This document shows positions 17,621 through 25,702 of a stretch of DNA of 59,039 nt, one piece after another. Location: positions 13,607 through 72,645 of the forward strand of contig NZ_LFML01000108.1 in NCBI RefSeq assembly GCF_001044425.1. The letters are read 5' to 3'. This DNA comes from Streptomyces roseus (GTDB taxonomy: Bacteria > Actinomycetota > Actinomycetes > Streptomycetales > Streptomycetaceae). How positions within the stretch are numbered: the first letter of the stretch is position 1; each line of letters begins with the position of its first letter. The position numbers and the translations under genes were made by a program. A model generated the notes under the pieces. The model ran no database searches. It was not told the DNA's origin and saw only the letters and a program-made list of their open reading frames with translations.

Positions 17621-19348
17621 GTGGCACGTACCGTCGCCCACGTGATCGTCGACGCACTCAAGGAACTGGGTGTCCGGCACGTCTTCGGCGTCGTCGGGGA
17701 CGCCCTGAACCCCCTGACCGACGCCATCCGCACCACCGACGACCTGGACTGGGTCGGCTGCCGGCACGAGGAGGCCGCGGCCTTCGCGGCCTCGGCGCAG
17801 TCGCAGCTGTCCGACACCCTCGGGGTGTGCATGGGCACGGTCGGGCCGGGTTCCGTGCACCTCCTCAACGGGCTCTACGACGCGGCCAAGAGCCGCACGC
17901 CGGTCCTGGCGATCTGCGGGCAGGTCCCGCTCGCCGAGGTCGGCAGCGACTACTTCCAGGAAGTCGACAACGACCTGCTCTTCCGCGACGTGGCCGTCTA
18001 CCGCGCCACCGTCACCTCCCCCGACCAGATGCCGAGGATGCTCGAATCGGCCGTGCGCGCCGCCGTGACCCAGGGCGGGGTGGCCGTCCTGACCGTACCC
18101 GGCGACCTCGGCGACCAGGAGCTGAGCGAGGACCGCCCCACGCGCTTCGCCCTCGCCGCGCCCCGCACGCGGCCCGAGGACCCGGCCCTCGCCGAGGCCG
18201 CCGAGCTGCTGAACTCCGCCTCCCGGGTCACGCTGCTCGTCGGCCGCGGGGCGCGCGAGGCCCGTACCGAGGTGCTCCGGGCCGCGGAGCTGCTCGCAGC
18301 GCCCATGGTGCTCACGCTCAAGGCGAAGGAGGGCTTCGAGGGAGACAACCCCTTCCAGGTGGGGCAGACCGGCCTGATCGGGAATCCCGCTGCGGCGCAC
18401 GCGCTCGACAACGGCGACGCGCTCTTGATGCTGGGCACCGACTTCCCCTACCGCGACTGGTACCCGACGGGCTGCAAGGTGGTTCAGGTGGACACCCGGG
18501 CGGAGCACCTGGGGCGCCGGGTCCCGGTGGACGTGGGTCTCGCGGGCGATGTCGGGGCCACCCTGCGCGCCCTGCTGCCCCTGCTGGAGGCGGCCTCCGA
18601 CCGTACGCACCTGGACGGCGCCCGGGAGCGGTTCGCGCGCTGGGAGGAGGGGCAGCAGCGGCTGGCCGACCCCGGCCACGAGCGCCGGTGGACCGGCAGG
18701 CTGCGAGCGGCCCTCGACAACCGAGACCACGAGATCCGTCCGGAGGCGCTGGCCGCCGCGGTGGACCGGTACGCCGACGAGGACGCCGTGTTCACCTCCG
18801 ACACCGGCATGGCCACCGTGTGGCTGTCCCGCTTCGTCGGCATGCGCGGGAGCCGGCGGCTGGTCGGCTCGTACAACCTCGGGTCGATGGCGAACGCCAT
18901 GCCCCAGGCGCTCGGGGCGCAGCTGTGGGCGCCCGACCGGCAGGTCGTCGCCTTCTGCGGTGACGGCGGGCTGAGCATGCTGCTCGGGGACCTGATGACG
19001 ATCAAGACGTACGGGCTCCCGGTGAAGCTCGTGGTCTTCGACAACCGCAGGCTGGGCATGGTCAAGCTCGAACAGGAGCAGGCGGGCCTGCCCGAGTTCG
19101 GTACACAACTGGACAACCCCGATTTCGCCGCCGTCGCCACGGCACTCGGCCTGACCGGGATCCGGGTCACCGATCCGGCCCAGCTCCACGACAGTGTGCG
19201 CCGGGCCATGCAGACTCCGGGGCCGGTCCTGCTGGACGTACTGACGAACCCCGAGGAAGTGGCCGTGCCGGGCAAGCCGACCGTGGCCCAGGGATGGGGC
19301 TTCGCCATCGCCAAGATCAAGGAGACGCTGTCGAGCCACGAAGGCTGA
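17621..19348 (+). CDS. poxB: Thiamine-diphosphate-dependent pyruvate oxidase/dehydrogenase (quinone)
   Basis: This 575-residue ThDP enzyme has the three-domain order of PoxB: an N-terminal PYR domain with the activating Glu in CRHEEAAAFAAS, a central FAD/nucleotide domain and a C-terminal PP domain with the metal/ThDP motif GDGGLSMLLGDLMTI ending near VVFDN. Length matches E. coli PoxB (572). It would decarboxylate pyruvate to acetate and CO2, passing electrons through FAD to quinone. GTG is the start. The neighbouring membrane FMN protein may be a redox partner. Acetolactate synthase-like or other 2-oxoacid activity cannot be excluded from sequence alone. A hairpin terminator follows. Confidence 0.82.
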   Translation: MARTVAHVIVDALKELGVRHVFGVVGDALNPLTDAIRTTDDLDWVGCRHEEAAAFAASAQSQLSDTLGVCMGTVGPGSVHLLNGLYDAAKSRTPVLAICGQVPLAEVGSDYFQEVDNDLLFRDVAVYRATVTSPDQMPRMLESAVRAAVTQGGVAVLTVPGDLGDQELSEDRPTRFALAAPRTRPEDPALAEAAELLNSASRVTLLVGRGAREARTEVLRAAELLAAPMVLTLKAKEGFEGDNPFQVGQTGLIGNPAAAHALDNGDALLMLGTDFPYRDWYPTGCKVVQVDTRAEHLGRRVPVDVGLAGDVGATLRALLPLLEAASDRTHLDGARERFARWEEGQQRLADPGHERRWTGRLRAALDNRDHEIRPEALAAAVDRYADEDAVFTSDTGMATVWLSRFVGMRGSRRLVGSYNLGSMANAMPQALGAQLWAPDRQVVAFCGDGGLSMLLGDLMTIKTYGLPVKLVVFDNRRLGMVKLEQEQAGLPEFGTQLDNPDFAAVATALGLTGIRVTDPAQLHDSVRRAMQTPGPVLLDVLTNPEEVAVPGKPTVAQGWGFAIAKIKETLSSHEG

Positions 19349-19361
19349 CGCAGGACCCCGG

Positions 19362-19387
19362 CCCCGGCGGACGACAGCCCGCCGGGG
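19362..19387. terminator. Hairpin between convergent genes
   Basis: A perfect 9-bp stem (19362-19370 with 19379-19387) has an 8-base loop. It lies between the 3' ends of the pyruvate oxidase gene and the convergent LLM oxidoreductase gene and can serve both. Confidence 0.65.
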
Positions 19388-19423
19388 CCCGTCGGCGGCC
19401 CGCGCAGGGCGCCGGGGACGGTC

Positions 19424-20389
19424 TCACAGCTCCCGCAGGGCCGGCAGCAGCTTCTTCTCGGCCCAGTCGAGGAAGGGCAGCTGCTGGTCTCCGCCGATCT
19501 GGACCAGGGCGATCTCGGTGAATCCCGCGTCGACGTACGGGCGCACGGCCTCGACGAAGGCGTCGACGTCATCGCCGCAGGGGATGGCCTCGGCGACGTC
19601 CGAGGGCCGGGTGTGCTGCGAGGCCTGGGCGAAGCCCGCGGGACCGGGGAGTTCCGCGTTGACCTTCCAGCCGCCGAGCGCCCAGCGGAACTGCTCGTGC
19701 GCTCGGGCCGCCGCCGCGTCGCGGTCGGGGTCGTAGGAGACCGGCAGCTGCCCCACGCACGGCTTGCCGGCGCCTCCGTACCCGCCGAACGAGGCCACCA
19801 GCCCCTGCTTCGGCTCGGTGGCGATCAGGAGGTCGCCGTGGCGTCCCGCGATCTCGCAGGAACGGTCGCCGGAAGCGGCGATCCCGATCGGGGGCGGATC
19901 CTCGGGGAGGTCCCAGAGCCTGGCGTTCTCGACGTCGAAGTGGGCGCCGTGGTGGCTGACGTATCCGCCCGCGAACAGGGAGCGGATGATCTCCACGGCC
20001 TCCTCCAGCATGTCGAGGCGGACGTGGGCGGCGGGCCAGCCCGCGCCGATGATGTGCTCGTTGAGGTTCTCGCCCGAGCCGAGGCCCAGGCGGAAGCGCC
20101 CCTGGGACAGGAGCTGCACGGTGGCCGCCTTCTGCGCGATCACCGCAGGGTGGTAACGGAAGGTCGGACAGGTCACATACGTCATGAGCGGGATCCGGGA
20201 GGTGGCCTGCGCCGCGGCGCCCAGGACGCTCCACGCGTAGGGCGCGTGCCCTAGGGACTCCAGCCAGGGGAAGGAGTGGTCGGAGATGACGGAGAAGTCG
20301 AATCCCGCCCGCTCCGCGGCCACCACGTGCGCCACGAGGTCCCTCGGCCCGGCCTGCTCGGTCATCATCGTGTACCCGATTTTTGCCAT
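19424..20389 (-). CDS. LLM-class F420-dependent oxidoreductase (G6PDH-like subgroup)
   Basis: This 321-residue TIM-barrel protein starts MAKIGYTMMTEQ. FSVISDHSFPW, IPLMTYVTCPTFRYHPA, GRFRLGLGSGENLNEH and DPPPIGIAASG are typical of the F420-dependent glucose-6-phosphate dehydrogenase-like subgroup of luciferase-like enzymes, in which the SGENLNEH segment lies at the F420 site. The reaction is hydride transfer to or from F420; the substrate is unknown, and many members are not sugar enzymes. The ATG has no clear ribosome-binding site; a longer frame adds 18 unconvincing residues. It is divergent from the big signalling phosphatase gene and convergent with pyruvate oxidase. Confidence 0.87.
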   Translation of the reverse strand: MAKIGYTMMTEQAGPRDLVAHVVAAERAGFDFSVISDHSFPWLESLGHAPYAWSVLGAAAQATSRIPLMTYVTCPTFRYHPAVIAQKAATVQLLSQGRFRLGLGSGENLNEHIIGAGWPAAHVRLDMLEEAVEIIRSLFAGGYVSHHGAHFDVENARLWDLPEDPPPIGIAASGDRSCEIAGRHGDLLIATEPKQGLVASFGGYGGAGKPCVGQLPVSYDPDRDAAAARAHEQFRWALGGWKVNAELPGPAGFAQASQHTRPSDVAEAIPCGDDVDAFVEAVRPYVDAGFTEIALVQIGGDQQLPFLDWAEKKLLPALREL

Positions 20390-20457
20390 ATCGGGCGCAT
20401 TACCGTTTCCGAGCCGTTCAACCGCCTCCGGGCCGACCGGCACCGGCCCCCTCGTCG

Positions 20458-20494
20458 CCCCGCCCGTCCGGGTCGCACCCCGGGTCGGGCGGGG
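20458..20494. promoter_or_regulatory. Strong imperfect hairpin in the leader of the SpoIIE-HATPase gene
   Basis: CCCCGCCCG (20458-20466) pairs with CGGGCGGGG (20486-20494), and inner bases CCGGGT/ACCCCGG extend the stem after a small internal loop. It lies 66 bases before the GTG start of the signalling gene. It could be an operator or an mRNA leader structure; a role is not shown. Confidence 0.35.
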
Positions 20495-20560
20495 TGACCA
20501 TGGGCAGGTGGTGGGAGGGCGGTCGACAGCGGCTGCCCGCGCAGGAGGGCACTACGGATC

Positions 20561-23011
20561 GTGACCAGGCAGCACTTTGCGTTCTGCGGGGCGGAGCTGG
20601 CCGCTGTCTACGTACTCGCCGAAGGCCGCAGGGAACTCCATCTGGCCGAGATGACCGGAAACCGCTCCATGCTCTACGGGCTGCCCGCGGTCCTCTCCGT
20701 GGACGGGCACTCCCCGGCCGCCGAGGCCTACCGTACGGGCCGCCCGCTGTGGCTGACCCCGAAGGCGCTCGCCGCCTACGTGGAGGAGGACCCGCACCAC
20801 TTCCCGGGCCGGGTGGGGGAGGAATCCGCCAGGGTGTCGCCGGCCAGGTTCTCGCTCGGCGCCCTGCCGCTCGGGCACGGTGCCAGGGAACTGGGCTGCC
20901 TGGTCGTCGCCGGCGAGGTCGACGACGGCTTCAGCAGCGATTGCCGGAGCCTGCTGGAGCTGTACGCCGACCAGGTGGCCGCCGGACTCGAATCGGCGGC
21001 CGCCCACGCGCCCGGGCGTGCGGCGCCCCGCCCCGTTCTGGGGCACAGCCTGGTACCGATGCGGGGCGGCGCGTTCATCCTGGACCTCGCCTCCGGCCGC
21101 CTGGAGGCGCACGCCCGCGTACTGGAGCTCCTCGGCATCCCGCCCGACCGGTTCGGCGGCACCGTGGAGATGCTGCTCGCGAGCGCCGTGCCGGACGACG
21201 TTCCCGCGCTGATGGCCGTACTGGAGCCGGACGGGCTCACGACGGAGCCGCAGCAGCTGGCGTTCCGCATCCGCAGGCCGGGAGGAGAGCTGCGCTGGCT
21301 GGGCCTGCGGTGCCGGGTGACGACGGACGACGAAGGCACCCCCACGCGCGTGCTCGGCGTCGTGGCCGACGCCTCCTACCTGCGTCCGAGCGCCGACGAG
21401 GTCTCCGTCGTCCAGCGGCTGTCCACCAAGCTGGCCGGCGCGACGACCATCAGGGACGTCAGCCAGATCGTGGTCAACTCGCTGCGCGACCCGCTGGACG
21501 CCGGCCGGGTGGCTGTCGCCGAGCTGGAGGCCGACCGGCTCGTGATCACCGTGCTGGACCCTCCCGAACCGCGCGCCTGGCCGGACATGTGGCGCTCCGA
21601 ATGGCGCTCCGAGTGGCCGGACGCCTCGATGCACGACCTGCCCACGCTGCAGAACGCGATCCGGGAGGGTCATGTGAGCCTGTGGCCGCCGGGTGCCGAC
21701 CTCGAACCCGCCCTGGCGGGCATCGGGCCCGGCGGGCTCGCGGTCCTGCCCCTGCCGGCGGACGGCCGCATGGTCGGGGTCTGCCTCGTCGGATGGGACG
21801 GGGAGCACCGGTTCGGGCCGGAGGAGCGCTCGCTCCTGACCGCCACCGCCGGGCTGGTGGGGCAGGCGCTGATGCGCGCCCACGCCCTGGACGCGGGCCA
21901 TGAACTCGCCACGATGCTCCAGCGCAGCCTGCTGCCGCGCAAACTGCCCCCATTGCCCGGCGGAACGGCCGTAGCCCGGTACCTGCCCGCGACCGTGGGG
22001 CTCGAAGTGGGCGGCGACTGGTACGACGTCATCCCACTGAACGACGGCCACGTGGCGCTCGTCATCGGCGATGTGCAGGGCCACAGCGCCGGCGCCGCGA
22101 CCATCATGGGCCAGATCCGGACGGCCGTGCGGGCCTACGCGGTGGAGCGGCATCCGCCCGACGTGGTCATCGCGAGGGCCAACCGGCTGCTCGTCGGCAT
22201 GGAGACGGACCTGTTCGCCACCTGTCTGTACGTGGACCTGGACATGGAGGAGGGCATCGCCTGGTTCGTCCGCGCCGGCCACCTGCAACCGATCCTGCGG
22301 CACCCGGACGGGCGGGCCGAGGAACTGGCGGTCGAGGGAGGGCCGCCCCTGGGAGTGGTCGCGGACGCCGAATTCCCCATGACGGAGCTCGGCCTTGCGC
22401 CGGGGAGCGTGCTGGCCCTGCTGACGGACGGCATGGTCGAGTCGTCCAACCTCCGTCTGGAGGAGGGAATGCGGCGGATGCGCGACGCACTGGCCACGGC
22501 GGACCCCGCCGACCCGGGGATGATGGCCGACGAACTGCTCGCGGGCGTCAACCGGCGCGACGACGACGTGGCGCTGCTGCTCCTGCGCTACGACGGCACC
22601 GACACCCGGCCGATGCGGACGAACTGGACCGTCTGGCGGCTCCCCAACGCCGTCCAGCACGCCCGGCGGTTCGCCGCGCGCGCCCTGCGCTCGTGGGGTG
22701 TGGAAGAGGAGGTGGACGTCGCTCTGCTGGTGGTGTCCGAGCTGGTCACCAATGCCCTCGCCCATACGCAGGGCGAGGTACGGCTGGACCTGACCCTCTC
22801 CGCGGACCGGCTGCGCATCGCCGTGAACGACGCCTCGCCGCGCAGCCCGGTCAAGCCCGGGGACGTCGACTGGTCGGCGACCGGGGGCCGCGGCATCCTC
22901 ATCGTCGAGGCGACGACCGCGTCGTGGGGGTCGGTACCGCTCAGCAGCGGCAAGCAGGTGTGGGCCGAGGTTCCGCTGGCGCCGCGCGAGCGGCTCGCCC
23001 ACGGCGGGTAG
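20561..23011 (+). CDS. GAF-PAS-GAF-SpoIIE phosphatase fused to HATPase (anti-sigma kinase) domain
   Basis: This 816-residue cytoplasmic signalling protein can be read as a GAF-like sensor (about 1-150), a PAS-like domain (about 165-275), a second GAF (about 285-450), a SpoIIE/PP2C serine phosphatase (about 465-685, with GLEVGGDWYDVIPL, VIGDVQGHSAGAA and NRRDDDVALLLL giving the metal-binding aspartates) and a C-terminal RsbW-like HATPase (about 695-805, with VVSELVTNALAHT and GGRGILIV). In partner switching the phosphatase dephosphorylates a STAS antagonist and the kinase phosphorylates it, so one chain may carry both opposing activities. GTG is the start, with AGGAGGG 12 bases upstream. A small WRSEWRSEW duplication lies near residue 345. 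Confidence 0.9.
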   Translation: MTRQHFAFCGAELAAVYVLAEGRRELHLAEMTGNRSMLYGLPAVLSVDGHSPAAEAYRTGRPLWLTPKALAAYVEEDPHHFPGRVGEESARVSPARFSLGALPLGHGARELGCLVVAGEVDDGFSSDCRSLLELYADQVAAGLESAAAHAPGRAAPRPVLGHSLVPMRGGAFILDLASGRLEAHARVLELLGIPPDRFGGTVEMLLASAVPDDVPALMAVLEPDGLTTEPQQLAFRIRRPGGELRWLGLRCRVTTDDEGTPTRVLGVVADASYLRPSADEVSVVQRLSTKLAGATTIRDVSQIVVNSLRDPLDAGRVAVAELEADRLVITVLDPPEPRAWPDMWRSEWRSEWPDASMHDLPTLQNAIREGHVSLWPPGADLEPALAGIGPGGLAVLPLPADGRMVGVCLVGWDGEHRFGPEERSLLTATAGLVGQALMRAHALDAGHELATMLQRSLLPRKLPPLPGGTAVARYLPATVGLEVGGDWYDVIPLNDGHVALVIGDVQGHSAGAATIMGQIRTAVRAYAVERHPPDVVIARANRLLVGMETDLFATCLYVDLDMEEGIAWFVRAGHLQPILRHPDGRAEELAVEGGPPLGVVADAEFPMTELGLAPGSVLALLTDGMVESSNLRLEEGMRRMRDALATADPADPGMMADELLAGVNRRDDDVALLLLRYDGTDTRPMRTNWTVWRLPNAVQHARRFAARALRSWGVEEEVDVALLVVSELVTNALAHTQGEVRLDLTLSADRLRIAVNDASPRSPVKPGDVDWSATGGRGILIVEATTASWGSVPLSSGKQVWAEVPLAPRERLAHGG

Positions 23012-23088
23012 CAGGGCGCCGCACCCGCTGCGCGGCGTGCTGGGACGTCGGGATGAGGGAAACCGGCGTGGCGGAGTGCGACGGCGGT

Positions 23089-23427
23089 TCAGGTTCCCGT
23101 GGCGGTCTCCGTGTCGGGGTGGATGGCGAAGACCCGGTCCAGGCCCACCAGCCGGAGGATGCGCAGGGTGTGGACGGGGACGGCTGCGAGGGCGATGACG
23201 GCCCCGTGGGCGACCGCGTGGTTGTAGGCGGCGATCAGGGCGCTGATGCCGCTGGAGTCACAGAAGTCCATGTGCTCCAGATCGATGACGAGGCGCCCGC
23301 CCGGGCGGAGGGTGAGGGTGGTGAGGAGGTCGTGGACTTGGGGGGCGGTGATGTAGTCGAGGGTGCCGGCGACTTTCAGGAGGGGACCTGTCGCGGCGTC
23401 CAGAACGGTGATGCGCAGCGGGCTCAT
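23089..23427 (-). CDS. STAS-domain anti-sigma factor antagonist (RsbV/SpoIIAA-like)
   Basis: This 112-residue STAS protein has the phosphorylation-site loop MDFCDSSGISAL, with S58 the likely phospho-acceptor by comparison with SpoIIAA/RsbV. In its unphosphorylated form such a protein binds an anti-sigma kinase and frees a sigma factor. Its ATG overlaps the stop of the upstream phosphatase gene by four bases (ATGA), so it is translationally coupled to it and is probably that enzyme's substrate. It is the last gene of the rsbQ-rsbP-STAS operon. No cognate kinase or sigma gene is in the operon; the HATPase protein encoded just beyond it is one candidate. Confidence 0.92.
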   Translation of the reverse strand: MSPLRITVLDAATGPLLKVAGTLDYITAPQVHDLLTTLTLRPGGRLVIDLEHMDFCDSSGISALIAAYNHAVAHGAVIALAAVPVHTLRILRLVGLDRVFAIHPDTETATGT

Positions 23428-24710
23428 TTCAGGCTTCCGGTCGTAGGGGCGCCGAGGGCGAGGAGGGCGGTGTCGTCGTCGAGGCCGGCACCGAAGCCGT
23501 CCAGCAATGTTGCCAGTGCCTTGACGATGGCCTGGGGCGACTGGCCGGCGTGGCCGGCGGTGAAGTCGCGCAGGGCCTTCTCTCCGTACAGGGCGCTGCG
23601 GTCCGCGCCGGTACGGGCTTCGGTGATGCCGTCCGTGTAGAGCAGAAGCGTGTCACCGGGCGACAGGACGGTCGTGACGGAGGTGAAGTGCGCGGCGGGC
23701 AGGACTCCGATGAGGAGGCCGCCGGGGGTGGGCAGGAAGGAGGCCGTGCCGTCGGCGCGCAGGACGAGGGCCGGAGGGTGTCCGCCCGCGGCGAGGGTGA
23801 TGGCCACCTGGCCTGACACGGGGTCGTGTTCGAGCGTGCCGAAGATGGCGGTGCAGTAGCGCGGGTCTCCCGCGCTGTACCGCTCGTGCAGGGCCTCGTT
23901 GAGGATGGCCAGTGCGGATACGGGGTCGGGGTCGTGCAGGGCGGCGGCCCGCAGGGTGTAGCGGGTCAGCGAGGTGACCGCCGCGGCCCGGGGGCCCTTG
24001 CCGCACACGTCGCCGAGGAAGAACCCGTACCGCTTGCCGTCGATGGGGAAGAGATCGTAGAAGTCGCCGCCGAGCCGGTCCGGGGAGGCGGTGCGGTAGT
24101 GGGCGGCCGCCTCCACTCCGGCGATCCGGGGCAGGCTGTCGGGCAGCAGCGAGGCCTGGAGCACGGCCAGGGCGTCCTGGAGCCGGGCCCGGTCGGCTTC
24201 GGCTTCGCGGCGTGCCTCCTCCGCCGCCTTCCGTTCCCGCAGGAGCTGTTCTTCGTAGGACCGCCGGTCGCGGGCGTCGAAGACGGTGGTGCGGATCAGC
24301 AGCGGGTCGCCGGATTCACCGTATTTGACGACGGAGGAGACGAGCACGGGCAGCCGGCCCCCGTCGGCCCTCTTGATCTCCAGGGCGATCCCGCCGACCT
24401 CGCCCCGCATGCGCAGGAGGGGTGCGAGATGCGTTTCGTGGTAGAGCCTGCCGCCGACGGTGAGCAGATCGGTGAAGCGTCTGCGGCCCACCAGCGCTTC
24501 CCGTGGCAGGCCGAGCCAGTCCAGGAGGGTCGCGTTGATCTTCGCGATGGTGCCGTCCATGAGCGTGGACAGGTAGCCGCACGGGGCGCTTTCGTAGAGG
24601 TCCTCGGCGCTGTCCTCGAGCATCGCCGCGAACACGGCCTGGGATTCCTCCCCGCCCTCTTCCGGACGGTCGGCTCCGTGCGCCCCCGAGAGGTGCCCGG
24701 TCCCGCACAT
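23424..24710 (-). CDS. rsbP: PAS-SpoIIE serine phosphatase (RsbP-like)
   Basis: This 428-residue protein has a PAS sensor (about 35-155, from YESAPCGYLSTLMDG), a helical linker rich in Arg/Glu/Ala (about 155-195) and a C-terminal PP2C/SpoIIE phosphatase (about 200-425) with metal motifs GGDFYDLFPID, GDVCGKGPRAA and DDDTALLALG. This is the architecture of B. subtilis RsbP, the energy-stress phosphatase that acts on RsbV and needs the hydrolase RsbQ. Its ATG overlaps the stop of the rsbQ-like gene by one base (TGATG), and its own stop overlaps the STAS gene start. The order hydrolase-PAS phosphatase-STAS strongly supports an RsbQP-type system. In Streptomyces the downstream sigma factor is unknown. 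Confidence 0.88.
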   Translation of the reverse strand: MCGTGHLSGAHGADRPEEGGEESQAVFAAMLEDSAEDLYESAPCGYLSTLMDGTIAKINATLLDWLGLPREALVGRRRFTDLLTVGGRLYHETHLAPLLRMRGEVGGIALEIKRADGGRLPVLVSSVVKYGESGDPLLIRTTVFDARDRRSYEEQLLRERKAAEEARREAEADRARLQDALAVLQASLLPDSLPRIAGVEAAAHYRTASPDRLGGDFYDLFPIDGKRYGFFLGDVCGKGPRAAAVTSLTRYTLRAAALHDPDPVSALAILNEALHERYSAGDPRYCTAIFGTLEHDPVSGQVAITLAAGGHPPALVLRADGTASFLPTPGGLLIGVLPAAHFTSVTTVLSPGDTLLLYTDGITEARTGADRSALYGEKALRDFTAGHAGQSPQAIVKALATLLDGFGAGLDDDTALLALGAPTTGSLK

Positions 24711-25513
24711 CACCGCAGCCCCGCCAGGAAGCCGGAGAGGGCGGTGTTCGTGGCCTCCGGCGCGGACAGGTGGGGGCAGTGCCCGGTCGCGCCGAGGGTC
24801 ACCAGGGTCGAGCCGGGAATCGCCCCGTGGACGAAGGCGCCGACCTCGCGGGGTGCGATGACGTCCTGGGTGCACTCCAGGATCAGCGTCGGGACGTCCA
24901 CCTTCTTCAGGTCCTCCCGGGAGTCCGACAGGAAGGTGGCCCGGGCGAAGACGCGGGCCATGTCGGGGTCGGTGGCGCAGAAACTGGCGGTGAGTTCCTC
25001 CCCGAGCTCGGGCCGCTCCGCGTTGCCCATGATGGCGGGGGCCATGGCGGCGGACCAGCCGAGGTAGTTGGCCTCCATGGACGTCATCAGCTCGTCGATG
25101 TCCTCGGCGCTGAATCCGCCGTGGTAGTCCACGTCGTCGATGTAGCGCGGGGAGGGAGCGACCATCGCCAGCGCACCGATGCGTTCCGGTGCCCTCTCGG
25201 CGGCCAGTACTCCGATCATCGCGCTGACCGAATGACCCACGAACACGGCGTCGCGCAGGTCCAGCGCCTCGCACACCTCGACGACGTCCTGGGCGTACCC
25301 CTCCAGGGACGCGTAGCGGGCCTCGGAGAACGCCGACGGGTCGGAGCCTCCCGATCCGACGTAGTCGAACAGCACCAGGCGGTAGTCGTCGGCGAGGGCG
25401 GGCACGGTGAGCCGCCACATGTTCTGGTCACAGCCGAACCCGTGCGCCAGCACCACCACGGGCCCTTGCGGGTTGCCCGTGACGCTGACGTTGTTCCTCC
25501 TGGCGATATCCAT
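24710..25513 (-). CDS. rsbQ: RsbQ-like alpha/beta hydrolase
   Basis: This 267-residue alpha/beta hydrolase without a lid has catalytic triad S95 (GHSVSAMIG), D217 (CTQDVIAP) and H245 (ATGHCPHL), almost the same positions as B. subtilis RsbQ (S96, D219, H247). LAHGFGCDQNMWR gives the oxyanion hole. RsbQ is required by the phosphatase RsbP for energy-stress signalling, presumably through a small hydrophobic molecule; plant receptors D14 and KAI2 are of the same family. The start MDIARRNNVSV fits RsbQ length. It is the first gene of the operon, one base overlapping rsbP, and has a GTTCAC direct repeat 28-49 bases before its start. Confidence 0.87.
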   Translation of the reverse strand: MDIARRNNVSVTGNPQGPVVVLAHGFGCDQNMWRLTVPALADDYRLVLFDYVGSGGSDPSAFSEARYASLEGYAQDVVEVCEALDLRDAVFVGHSVSAMIGVLAAERAPERIGALAMVAPSPRYIDDVDYHGGFSAEDIDELMTSMEANYLGWSAAMAPAIMGNAERPELGEELTASFCATDPDMARVFARATFLSDSREDLKKVDVPTLILECTQDVIAPREVGAFVHGAIPGSTLVTLGATGHCPHLSAPEATNTALSGFLAGLR

Positions 25514-25540
25514 GAGCGCAGTCTCGCAGGGTCCGGGCAC

Positions 25541-25562
25541 GGACCGTGAACGGGCCGTGAAC
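25541..25562 (-). promoter_or_regulatory. PHO-box-like 11-bp direct repeat upstream of rsbQ
   Basis: On the operon strand, GTTCACGGCCC is followed directly by GTTCACGGTCC, two 11-base units that agree at 10 of 11 positions. This is the spacing and leading hexamer of Streptomyces PhoP-binding direct repeats. Each unit with the next two bases also forms CCGTTCACGG, a partial palindrome, so a different dimeric regulator is possible. Confidence 0.5.
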
Positions 25563-25702
25563 GGGCCGAGACCCCCGGGCGCATGGGGCTCGGCCGCCCG
25601 CCGGGAGGAGGACCTGGGTCTCCGGCCCCCTGCGGCCCCGGGCCCGGGCGCGAGCGCGGGTGGCCTCGTTCGCCTCCGCTTCGTGCCCGGGCCCTTGGCG
25701 CG

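Noticed and set aside
15596..19339. Very long minus-strand reading frame (over 1200 codons)
   Set aside because: It lies antisense to the glutamate-synthase-like and pyruvate-oxidase genes, is Arg/Gly/His-rich and shows no domain. High GC third positions commonly open such shadow frames.
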